DNA from: Tenrec ecaudatus
Lineage: Eukaryota > Chordata > Mammalia > Afrosoricida > Tenrecidae
Length of the DNA stretch: 64,000 nucleotides
Assembly (NCBI RefSeq): GCF_050624435.1
Contig: NW_027459201.1
Location: forward strand, 28,851-92,850
Direction of reading: 5' to 3'
Below are positions 50,608 to 62,500 of the stretch, piece after piece. Below the pieces are notes generated by a model, which was not told where the DNA came from, did not search any database, and was given only the letters and a program-made list of their open reading frames with translations. The position numbers and the translations under genes were made by a program. Numbering within the stretch: the stretch's first letter is position 1; each line of letters begins with the position of its first letter.

Positions 50608-53600
50608 ACATAGTCCAAGTTCCCGTTAGGTAACCTAGATATTACAAGTGCCCGCAAGGTAACCTACATAGTCCAAGTGCCCGGTAGGTAACCTAGATAT
50701 TCCAAGTTCCTGTTAGCTAACCTAGATAATCCAAGTGCCCGCTAGGTAACCTACATAGTCCAAGTGCCCTTTCGTTAACCTAGATAGTCCAAGTGCCCGC
50801 TAGGTAACCTACATAGTCAAAGGGCCCGCTAGGTAACCTATATAGCCAAGTGCCCGTTACATAACCTAGATAGTCCAATTGCCCGCTATGCAACATACAT
50901 AGTCCAAGTGCCCGCTAGTTAACCTACATAGTCCAATTGCCCGCTAGGTAACCTAAATAGTCCAAGTGCCCGCTAGGTAACTTACATAGTCCAAATGCCC
51001 GCTAGGCAACCTAGATAGTCCAAGTGCCCGTTCGTTAACCTAGATAGCCAAGTGCCTGCTAGGTAACCTAGACAGTCCAAGTGTCTGCTAGGTAACCTAC
51101 ATAGTCCAAATGCCCGTTCGTTAATCTACATAGTCCAAGGGCCCACTAGTTAACATAGATCGTCTAAGTGTCCTCTAGTTAACTTACATACACCAAATGC
51201 ACGCTAGCTAGTTAACCTACATAGTCCAAGTGCCGCTAGGTAACCTACATAGTGCAAGTGTCCCCTAGTTAACCTACATAGTCCAAGTGGCCGGTAGTTA
51301 ACATAGTTAGTCCAAGTGCCCACTAGTTAACATAGATAGTCCAAGTGCCCGCTAGTTAACCTACATAGTCCAAGTGCCTGGTAGTTAACTTACATAGTCC
51401 AAGTGCCCCCTCTGGAACCTACATAGTCCAAATGCCTGCTAGGGAACCTACATAGTTCAAGTGTCCGTAGGGAATACACAGAATCCAAGTGCCCGCTAGG
51501 GAATCTACATAGTCCAAGGGCCCGCTAGATAATCTACATAGTCCAAGTACCCGCTAGTTAGCCTAGATCGTCCAAGTGCACGCTAGTTAACCTATATAGT
51601 CCAAGGGCCCGCTAGTTAACTTTTATAGTCCAAGTTCCCGATAGGGAACCTACATAGTCAAAGTGCCCGCTAGGGAACCTACATAGTCCAAGTGTCCGCT
51701 AGTTAATCTAGATAGTCCAAGTGTCCGCTAGTTAACCTAGATAGTCCAAGCGCCCGCTAGTTAACAAGGATCATCAAAGTGCCCTCTAGTTAACTTACAT
51801 AGTCCAAAGGACTGCTAGTTAACCTACATAGAGCAAGGGCCCCCTAGTTAACCTTGATAGTCCAAGTGCCCGCTAGTTAACCTACATAGTCCAAGTTCCC
51901 GCTAGGTAACCTAGACAGTCCAAGTGACCATTAGGTTACCTACATAGTCCATGTGCCCGTTCGTTAACCTATATATTCCAAGTGCCCGCTAGGTAACGTA
52001 GATAGCCCAAGTGCCCGCTAGGGAACGTACATAGTCCAAGTGCCCTCTAGGTAACCTAGATAGTCCAAGTGCCCGCTAGTTAACCAACATAGTCCAAGTG
52101 CCTCCTAGGTAAACTACATAGTCCAAGTGCCCACTAGGTAACCTAGACTGTCCAATTTCCCCCTAGTTAACCTAGACAGTCCAAGTACCCGATAGGGAAC
52201 CTACATAGTCCAATTGCCCGTTAGCTAACCTAGAGAGTCGAAGTGTCCGTTAGTTAACCTACATAGTCCAAGTGCAAGTTCGTTAACGTAGATAGGCCAA
52301 GTGCCTGCTAGGTAACCTAGACAGTCCAAGTGCCCGCTAGGTTACCTACATAGTCCAAGTGCACGTTCGTTAACCTAGATAGTCCAAGTGCCCGCTGGTA
52401 ACCTACATAGTCCAAGGGCCCGCTAGGTAACCTTGATAGTCCAAGTGCCTTCTAGTTAACCTACATAGTCCAAGTGCCCGGTAGTTAACTTACATAGTTC
52501 AAGTGTCCGTAAGGAACATATATAGTCCAAGTGCCCGCTAGGGAACATACAGAGTCTAAGTGCCCGCTAGGGAACCTACATAGTCGAAGTGCCCGCTAGG
52601 GAATCTACATAGTCAAAGGGCCCGCTAGTTAACATAGATAGTCCAAGTGCCGCTAGTTACTCTACATAGTTCAAGGACCCGCTAGTTAACCTACATAGTC
52701 CAAGTGCCTGATAGGGAACCTACATAGTCCAAGTGCCCGCAGAGGAACCTACATAGTCCAAGTGCCCGATATGGAACCTACATATTCCAAGTGCCCGTTA
52801 GGGAACCTAGATAGTCCAACGCCCGTAGGGAACCTATATAGTCCAAGTGCCAACTAGGGAACCTACATAGTCAAAGTGCCCGCTAGGGAACCTGCATTGT
52901 GCAAGTGCCCGCTGGTTAACCTAGATAGTCCAAGTGCCCGCTAGTTAACTTACATAGTCCAAGGTCAGCTAGTTAACCTAGATAGTCCAAGTGCCCACTA
53001 GTTAACCTACATAGTCCAAGGTCAGCTAGTTAACCTAGATAGTCCAAGTGCCCGCTAGTTAACCTACATAGTCCAAGATCCCGCTAGTTAACCTAGATAG
53101 TCCAAGTGCCCGCTAGTTAACCTACATAGTCCTAGGTCCCGCTAGTTAACCTAGATATTCCAAGTGCCTGCTAGTTAACCTAGATCGTCCAAGTGTCCGC
53201 TAGTTAACCTACATAGTCCAAGTTCCCGTTAGGTAACCTAGATGTTACAAGTGCCCGCAAGGTAACCTACATAGTCCAAGTGCCCGGTAGGTAACCTAGA
53301 TATTCCAAGTTCCTGTTAGCTAACCTAGATAATCCAAGTGCCCGCTAGGTAACCTACATAGTCCAAGTGCCCTTTCTTTAACCTAGATAGTCCAAGTGCC
53401 CGCTAGGTAACCTACATAGTCAAAGGGCCCGCTAGGTAACCTATATAGTCCAAGTGCCCGTTACATAACCTAGATAGTCCAATTGCCCGCTATGCAACAT
53501 ACATAGTCCAAGTGCCCGCTAGTTAACCTACATAGTCCAATTGCCCGCTAGGTAACCTAGATAGTCCAAGTGCCCGCTAGGTAACTTACATAGTCCAAAT

Positions 53601-56600
53601 GCCCGCTAGGCAACCTAGATAGTCCAAGTGCCCGTTCGTTAACCTAGATAGCCAAGTGCCCGCTAGGTAACCTAGACAGTCCAAGTGTCTGCTAGGTAAC
53701 CTACATAGTCCAAATGCCCGTTCGTTAATCTACATAGTCCAAGGGCCCACTAGTTAACATAGATCGTCTAAGTGTCCTCTAGTTAACTTACATACACCAA
53801 ATGCACGCTTGTTAACCTACATAGTCCAAGTGCCGCTAGGTAACCTACATAGTGCAAGTGTCCCCTAGTTAACCTACATAGTCCAAGTGCCCGCTAGGGA
53901 ACATACATAGTCCAAGTGCCCGCTAGGTAACCTAGATAGTGCATGTGCCCGGTAGTTAACCTACAAAGTCCAAGTGCCCGCTAGGTAACCTGGATAGTCC
54001 AAGGGCCCGCTAGTTAACCTACATAGTCCAAGTGCCTGGTAGTTAACTTACATAGTCCAAGTGCCCCCTCTGGAACCTACATAGTCCAAGTGCCTGCTAG
54101 GGAACCTACATAGTTCAAGTGTCCGTAGGGAACACACAGAATCCAAGTGCCCGCGAGGGAATCTACATAGTACAAGGGCCCGCTAGATAATCTACATAGT
54201 CCAAGTACCCGCTAGTTAGCCTAGATCGTCCAAGTGCACGCTAGTTAACCTATATAGTCCAAGGGCCCGCTAGTTAACTTTTATAGTCCAAGTTCCCGCT
54301 AGGGAACCTACATAGTCAAAGTGCCCGCTAGGGAACCTACATAGTCCAAGTGTCCGCTAGTTAATCTAGATAGTCCAAGTGCCCGCTAGTTAAACTAGAT
54401 AGTCCAAGCGCCCGCTAGTTAACAAGGATCATCAAAGTGCCCTCTAGTTAACTTACATAGTCCAAAGGACTGCTAGTTAACCTACATAGAGCAAGGGCCC
54501 CCTAGTTAACCTTGATAGTCCAAGTGCCCGCTAGTTAACCTACATAGTCCAAGAACCCGCTAGTTAACCTAGATAGTCCAAGTGCCCGCTAGTTAACCTA
54601 CATAGTCCTAGGGCCCGCTAGTTAACCTAGATATTCCAAGTGTACGCTAGTTAACCTACATAGTCCAAGTTCCCGTTAGGTAACCTAGATAGTACAAGTG
54701 CCCGCAAGGTAACCTACATAGTCCAAGTGCCCGCTAGGTAACCTAGATATTCCATGTTCCTGTTAGCTAACCTAGATAATCCAAGTGCCCGCTAGGTAAC
54801 CTACATTGTCCAAGTGCCCTTTCGTTAACCTAGATAGTCCAAGTGCCCGCTAGGTAACCTACATAGTCAAAGGGCCCGCGAGGTAACCTATATAGTCCAA
54901 GTGCCCGTTACCTAACCGAGATAGTCCAATTGCCCGCTATGCAACATACATAGTCCAAGTGCCCACTAGTTAACCTACATAATCCAAGTGCCTGCTAGGT
55001 AACCTAGATAGTCCAAGTGCCCGCTAGGTAACTTACATAGTCCAAATGCCCGCTAGGTAACCTACATAGTCCAAATGCCCGTTCGTTAACCTACATAGTC
55101 CAAGGGCCCACTAGTTAACATAGATCGTCTAAGTGTCCTCTAGTTAACCTACATAGTCCAAATGCACGCTAGTTAACCTACATAGTCCAAGTGCCGCTAG
55201 GTAACCTACATAGTGCAAGTGTCCCCTAGTTAACCTACATAGTCCAAGTGGCCGATAGTTAACATAGTTAGTCCAAGTGCCCACTAGTTAACATAGATAG
55301 TCCAAGTGCCCGCTAGGGAACATACATAGTCCAAGTGCCCGCTAGGTAACCTAGATAGTGCATGTGCCCGGTAGTTAACCTACAAAGTCCAAGTGCCCGC
55401 TAGTTAGCCTAGATCGTCCAAGTGCACGCTAGTTAACCTATATAGTCCAAGGGCCCGCTAGTTAACTTTTATAGTCCAAGTGCCCGCTAGGGAACCTACA
55501 TAGTCAAAGTGCCCGCTAGGGAACCTACATAGTCCAAGTGTCCGCTAGTTAATCTAGATAGTCCAAGTGCCCGCTAGTTAACCTAGATAGTCCAAGTGCC
55601 CGCAAGTTAACAAGGATCATCAAAGTGCCCTCTAGTTAACTTACATAGTCCAAAGGCCTGCTAGTTAACCTACATAGAGCAAGGGCCCGCTAGTTAACCT
55701 TGATAGTCCAAGTGCCCGCTAGTTAACCTACATAGTCCAAGTCCCGCTAGGTATCCTAGACAGTCCAAGTGACCATTAGATTACCTACATAGTCCAAGTG
55801 CCCGTTCGTTAACCTATATATTCCAAGTGCCCGCTAGGTAACGTAGATAGCCCAAGTGCCCGCTAGGGAACATACATAGTCCAAGTGCCCGCTAGGTAAC
55901 CTAGATAGTCCAAGTGCCCGCTAGTTAACCAACATAGTCCAAGTGCCTCCTAGGTAAACTACATAGTCCAAGTGCCCACTAGGTAACTTAGACTGTCCAA
56001 TTGCCCCCTAGTTAACCTAGACAGTCCAAGTACCCGATAGGGTACCTACATAGTCCAATTGCCCGTTAGCTAACCTAGAGAGTCGAAGTGTCCGCTAGTT
56101 AACCTACATAGTCCAAGTGCAAGTTCGTTAACGTAGATAGGCCAAGTGCCTGCTAGGTAACCTAGACAGTTCAAGTGCCCGCTAGGTTACCTACATAGTC
56201 CAAGTGCACTTTCCTTAACCTAGATAGTCCAAGTGCCCGCTGGTAACCTACATAGTCCAAGGGCCCGCTAGGTAACCTTGATAGTCCAAGTGCCTTCTAG
56301 TTAACCTACATAGTCCAATTGCCCACTAGGTAACCTAAATAATCCAAATGCCCGCTAGGGAAACTACATAGTCCAAGTGCCCGCTAGTTAACCTAGATAG
56401 TCCAAGTGCCCGCTAGTAAACCTTGATAGTCCAAGGGCCCGCTAGTTAATCTAGATAGTCCTAGTGCCCGCTAGTTAACCTAGATAGTCCAAGTGCCCGC
56501 TAGTTAACCTAGATCGTCTAAGTGCCCGCTAGTTAACCTAGATAATCCAAGTGCCCGCTAGTTAACCTACATAGTCCCAGGGCCCTCTAGTTAACCTAGA

Positions 56601-56635
56601 TAGTCCAAGTGTCCGCTAGGGGACGTACATAGTCC

Positions 56636-56917
56636 AAGTGCCCGCTAGGTAACCTAGATAGTGCAAGTGCCCGCTAGGTAACCTACATAGTCCAAATGCC
56701 TGTTCGGTAACCTAGATAGTCCAAGTGCCCGCTAATTAACCTACATAGTCCAAGTGCCCGCTAGGTAACCTAGATAGTGCAAGTGCCCGCTAGGTAACCT
56801 ACATAGTCCAAATGCCCGTTCGGTAACCTAGATAGTCCAAGTGCCCGCTAATTAACCTACATAGTCCAAGTGCCCGCTAGGTAACCTAGATAGTGCAAGT
56901 GCCCACTAGGTAACCTA
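56636..56917 (+). repeat. 116-bp tetramer HOR (32-kb copy of 24.4 kb)
   Basis: This is the counterpart of 24360-24641 at +32,276 bp, with the same GATAGTGCAAG spacing of 116 bp and the same CCTGTTCGG then CCCGTTCGG order. Confidence 0.78.
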
Positions 56918-58899
56918 CATAGTCCAAGTGCCCGCTAGTTAACCTAGATAGTCCAAGTTCCCGTTCGTTAACCTAGATAGTCCAAGTGCCCGCTAGGTAA
57001 CCTAGACAGTCCAAGTGCCTGCTAGGTAACTTACATAGTCCAAATGCCCGTTCGTTAACCTACATAGTCCAAGGGCCCACTATTTAACCTAGATCGTCCA
57101 AGTGTCTTTGGTTAACCTACATAGTCCAAGTACCCCCAAGGTAACCTATATAGTCCAAGTTCCAGCTATGTAACCTAGATAGTCCAAGGGCCCGCTAGTT
57201 AACCTACATAGTCCAAGTGCCCGCTAGGTAAACTAGATAGTCCAAGTGCCCGCTAAGGAACCTACTTGTCCAAGTGCACGCTAGTTAACCCAGATAGTCC
57301 AAGTGCCCGCTAGTTAACCTAGATAGTCCAAGTGCCACTAGGTAACCTACATAGTGCAAGTGTCCCCTAGTTAACCTACATAGTCCAAGTGCCCGCTAGT
57401 TAACATAGATAGTCCAAGTGCCCACTAGGGAACGTACATAGTCCAAGTTCCCGCTAGGTAACCTAGATAGTGCAAGTGCCCGGTAGTTAACCTACATAGT
57501 CCAAGTGCCCGCTTGGTAACCTGGATAGTCTAAGGGCCCGCTAGTTAACCTACATAGTCCAAGTGCCCGGTAGTTAACTTACATAGTTCAAGTGTCCGTA
57601 AGGAACATATATAGTCCAAGTGCCCGCTAGGGAACATACAGAGTCTAAGTGCCCGCTAGGGAACCTACGTAGTCGATGTGCCCGCTAGGGAATCTACATA
57701 GTCAAAGGGCCCGCTAGTTAACATAGATAGTCCAAATACCGCTAGTTAATCTACATAGTTCAAGGGTCTGCTAGTTAACCTACATAGTCCAAGTGCCCGT
57801 TTGTTAACATAGATAGGCCAAGTGCCTGCTAGGTAACCTATACAGTCCAAGTGCCCGCTAGGTTACCTACATAGTCCAAGTGCAAGTTCGTTAACCTACA
57901 TAGTCAAAGTGCCTGCTAGGTAACCCTAAATAGTCCAAGTGCCCGCTAGGGAACCTACATAGTCCAAGCGCCCGCTAGGCAACCTAGATAGTCCAATTGC
58001 CCGTTAGCTAACATAGATAATCGAAGTGTCCGCTAGTTAACCTACATAGTCCAAGTGCCCGTTCGTTAACGTAGATAGGCCAAGTGCCTGCTAGGTAACC
58101 TAGACAGTCCAAGTGCCCGCTAGGTTACCTACATAGTCCAAGTGCACGTTCGTTAACCTAGATAGTCAAAGTGCCTGCTAGGTAACCCTAAATAGTCCAA
58201 GTGCCCGCTCGGTAACCTAGATAGTGCAATTGCCCGTTAGCTAACCTAGATAGTCGAAGTGTCCGCTAGTTAACCTACATAGTCCAAGAGCCCTTTCGTT
58301 AACGTAGATAGGCCACGTGTCTGCTAGGTAACCTAGACAGTCCAAGTGCCCGCAAGGTTACCTACATAGTCCAAGTGCACGTTCGTTAACCTAGATAGTC
58401 CAAGTGCCCGCTGGTAACCTACATAGTCCAAGGGCCCGCTTGGTAACCTTGATAGTCCAAGTGCCTTCTAGTTAACCTACATAGTCCAAGTGCCCGCTAG
58501 GTAACCTACATAGTCCAAGTGCCCACTAGGTAACCTAAATAATCCAAATGCCCGCTAGGGAAACTACATAGTCCAAGTGCCCGCTAGGTAACCTACATAG
58601 TCCAAGTGCACGCTAGTAAACCTAGGTAGTCCAAGGGCCCGCTAGTTAATCTAGATAGTCCAAGTGCCCGCTAGTTAACCTAGATAGTCCATGTACCCGC
58701 TAGTTAACCTAGATCGTCTAAGTGCCCGCTAGTTAACCTAGATAGTCCAAGTGCCCGCTAGTTAACCTACATAGTCCAAGGGCCCTCTAGTTAACCTAGA
58801 TAGTCCAAGTGCACGCTACGGGACGTACATAGTCCAATTGCCCGCTAGGTAACCTAGATAGTCCAAGTGTCCGCTAGTTAACCTACATAGTCCAAGTGC

Positions 58900-59246
58900 C
58901 CCCTAGGTAACCTAGATAGTCCAAGGTCCTGCTAGTTAACCTACATAGTCCAAGTGCCCGATAGGGAACCTACATATTCCAAGTGCCCGTTAGGAAACCT
59001 AGATAGTCCAAGTGCCCGCAGGGAACCTATATAGTCCAAGTGCCCGCTAGGGAACCTACATAGTCAAAGTGCCCGCTAGGGAACCTGCATTGTGCAAGTG
59101 CCCGCTAGTTAACCTAGATAGTCCAAGTGCCCGCTAGTTAACCTTGATCATCCAAGTGCCCGCTAGTTAACCTACATAGTCCAAGTGCCTAATAGGGAAC
59201 CTACATAGTCCAAGTGCCCGCAGAGGAACCTACATAGTCCAAGTGC
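58900..59246 (+). repeat. 347-bp duplicated segment, first copy
   Basis: GCCCCCTAGGTAACCTAG near 58899 recurs near 59246, 347 bp later (12 monomers less one base). The matching place in copy A (26.6 kb) has the segment only once. This first copy has CGTTAGGAAACC with GTCCAAGTGCCCGCAGGG and CCTTGATCATCC, the variants seen at 14.34-14.5 kb and 29.5-29.7 kb. It lacks the variants found at the corresponding place in copy A. Confidence 0.82.
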
Positions 59247-59593
59247 CCCCTAGGTAACCTAGATAGTCCAAGGTCCTGCTAGTTAACCTACATAGTCCAA
59301 GTGCCCGATAGGGAACCTACATATTCCAAGTGCCCGTTAGGGAACCTAGATAGTCAAAGTGCCCGCAGGGAACCTATATAGTCCAAGTGCCCGCTAGGGA
59401 ACCTACATAGTCAAAGTACCCGCTAGGGAACCTGCATTGTGCAAGTGCCCGCTAGTTAACCTAGATAGTCCTAGTGCCCGCTAGTTAACCTAGATAGTCC
59501 AAGTGCCCGCTAGTTAACCATGATCATCCAAGTGCCCGCTAGTTAACCTACATAGTCCAAGTGCCTAATAGGGAACCTACATAGTCCAAGTGC
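59247..59593 (+). repeat. 347-bp duplicated segment, second copy
   Basis: This copy carries CGTTAGGGAACC with GTCAAAGTGCCCGCAGGG, AAAGTACCCGC and CCATGATCATCC, which are the variants at the orthologous place in copy A (about 26.71-26.89 kb). It also contains the additional CTAGTGCCCGC monomer typical of that place. It therefore represents the original segment, and the copy at 58900 is the inserted one. Confidence 0.8.
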
Positions 59594-62500
59594 CCGCAGA
59601 GGAACCTACATAGTCCAAGTGCCCGTTAGGGAACCTAGATAGTCCAAGTGCCCGTAGGGAACCTATATAGTCCAAGTGCCCGCTAGGGAACCTACATAGT
59701 CAAAGTGCCCGCTAGGGAACCTGCACTGTGCAAGTGCCCGCTAGTTAACCTAGATAGTCCTAGTGCCCGCTAGTTAACCTAGATAGTCGAAGTGCCCGAT
59801 AGTTAACCTACATAGTCCAAGGTCAGCTAGTTAACCTAGATAGTCCAAGTGCCCGCTAGTTAACCTTCATAGTCCAAGTTCCCGCTAGGTAACCTAGATA
59901 GTTCAAGTGCCCGTTACCTAACCTAGATAATCCAATTGCCCACTATGCAACATACATAGTCCAAGTGCCCATTCGTTAACCTAGAAGTCCAAGTGCCCGC
60001 TAGGTAACCTACATAGTCCAAATGCCCATTCGGTAACCTAGATATTCCAAGTGCCCGCTAATTAACCTACAGAGTCCAAGTGCCCGCAAGGAAACCTACA
60101 TAGTCCAAGTGTCCGCTAGTTAACATAGATAGTCCAAGTGCCCGTTCGTTAACCTAGATAGTCCAAGTGCCCGCTACGTAACCTAGATAGTGCAAGTGCC
60201 CACTAGGTAACCTACATAGTCCAAGTGCCCGCTAGTTAACCTAGATAGTCCAAGTTCCCGTTCGTTAACCTAGATAGTCCAAGTGCCCGCTAGGTAACCC
60301 AGACAGTCCAAGTGCCTGCTAGGTAACTTACATAGTCCAAATGCCCGTTCGTTAACCTACATAGTCCAAGGGCCCACTATTTAACCTAGATCGTCCAAGT
60401 GTCTTTGGTTAACCTACATAGTCCAAGTGCCCCCAAGGTAACCTATATAGTCCAAGTTCCAGCTATGTAACCTAGATAGTCCAAGGGCCCGCTAGTTAAC
60501 CTACATAGTCCAAGTGCCCGCTAGGTAAACTAGATAGTCCAAGTGCCCGCTAAGGAACCTACATAGTCCAAGTGCACGCTAGTTAACCCAGATAGTCCAA
60601 GTGCCCGCTAGTTAACCTAGATAGTCCAAGTGCCACTAGGTAACCTACATAGTGCAAGTGTCCCCTAGTTAACCTACATAGTCCAAGTGCCCGCTAGTTA
60701 ACATAGATATTCCAAGTGCCCACTAGGGAACGTACATAGTCCAAGTGCCCGCTAGGTAACCTAGATAGTGCAAGTGCCCGGTAGTTAACCTACATAGTCC
60801 AAGTGCCCGCTAGGTAACCTGGATAGTCTAAAGGCCCGCTAGTTAACCTACATAGTCGAAGTGCCCGTTAGTTAACTTACATAGTTCAAGTGTCCATAAG
60901 GAACATATATAATCCAAGTGCCCGCTAGGGAACATACAGGGTCTAAGTGCCCGCTAGGGAATCTACGTAGTCGAAGTGCCCGCTAGGGAATCTACATAGT
61001 CAAAGGGCCCGCTAGTTAACATAGATAGTCCAAGTACCGCTAGTTAATCTACATAGTTCAAGGGCCCGCTAGTTAACCTACATAGTCCAAGTGCCTGATA
61101 GGGAACCTACAGAGTTCAAGTGGCCGCAGAGGAGCCTACATAGTCCAAGTGCCCGTTAGGGAACCTACATAGTCCAATTGCCCGTTAGCTAACCTAGATA
61201 GTCGAAGTGTCCACTAGTTAACCTACATAGTCCAAGTGCCCGTTTGTTAACATAGATAGGCCAAGTGCCTGCTAGGTAACCTAGACAGTCCAAGTGCCTG
61301 CTAGGTTACCTACATAGTCCAAGTGCACGTTCGTTAACCTAGATAGTCAAAGTGCCTGCTAGGTAACCCTAAATAGTCCAAGTGCCCGCTAGGGAACCTA
61401 CATAGTCCACGCGCCCGCTATGTAACCTAGATAGTCCAATTGCCCGTTAGCTAACATAGATAATCGAAGTGTCCGCTAGTTAACCTACATAGTCCAAGTG
61501 CCCTTTCGTTAACATAGATAGGCCACGTGTCTGCTAGGTAACCTAGACAGTCCAAGTGCCCTCTAGGTTACCTACATAGTCCAAGTGCATGTTCGTTAAC
61601 CTAGATAGTCCAAGTGCCCGCTGGTAACCTACATAGTCCAAGGGCCCGCTTGGTAACCTTGATAGTCCAAGTGCCTTCTAGTTAACCTACATAGTCCAAG
61701 TGCCCGCTAGGTAACCTACATAGTCCAAGTGCCCACTAGGTAACCTAAATAATCCAAATGCCTGCTAGGGAAACTACATAGTCCATGTGCCCGCTAGTTA
61801 ACCTAGATAGTCCAAGTGCCCGCTAGTAAACCTAGATAGTCCAAGGGCCCGCTAGTTAATCTAGATAGTCCAAGTGCCCGCTAGTTAACCTAGATAGTCC
61901 AAGTGCCCGCTAGTTAACCTACATAGTCCAAGGGCCCTCTAGTTAACCTAGATAGTCCAAGTGCCCGCTACGGGACGTACATAGTCCAATTGCCCGCTAG
62001 GTAACCTAGATAGTCCAAGTGTCCGCTAGTTAACCTACATAGTCCAAGTGCCCCCTAGGTAACCTAGATAGTCCAAGGTCCTGCTAGTTAACCTACATAG
62101 TCCAAGTGCCCGATAGGGAACCTACATATTCCAAGTGCCCGTTAGGAAACCTAGATAGTCCAAGTGCCCGCAGGGAACCTATATAGTCCAAGTGCCCGCT
62201 AGGGAACCTACATAGTCAAAGTGCCCGCTAGGGAACCTGCATTGTGCAAGTGCCCGCTAGTTAACCTAGATAGTCCAAGTGCCCGCTAGTTAACCTTGAT
62301 CATCCAAGTGCCCGCTAGTTAACCTACATAGTCCAAGTGCCTAATAGGGAACCTACATAGTCCAAGTGCCCGCAGAGGAACCTACATAGTCCAAGTGCCC
62401 GTTAGGGAACCTAGATAGTCCAAGTGCCCGTAGGGAACCTATATAGTCCAAGTGCCCGCTAGGGAACCTACATAGTCAAAGTGCCCGCTAGGGAACCTGC

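Larger units (their letters stand above)
58816..61967 (+). repeat. 2.8-kb HOR unit in copy B, enlarged by 347 bp
   Basis: CTACGGGACG at 58816 recurs at 61968, a spacing of 3,152 bp, which is 2,805 plus 347. It corresponds to 26541-29344 in copy A with the additional segment inserted. GTCTTTGG at 60404 and 63180 keeps the 2,776-bp spacing. The next unit runs off the window end. Confidence 0.78.
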
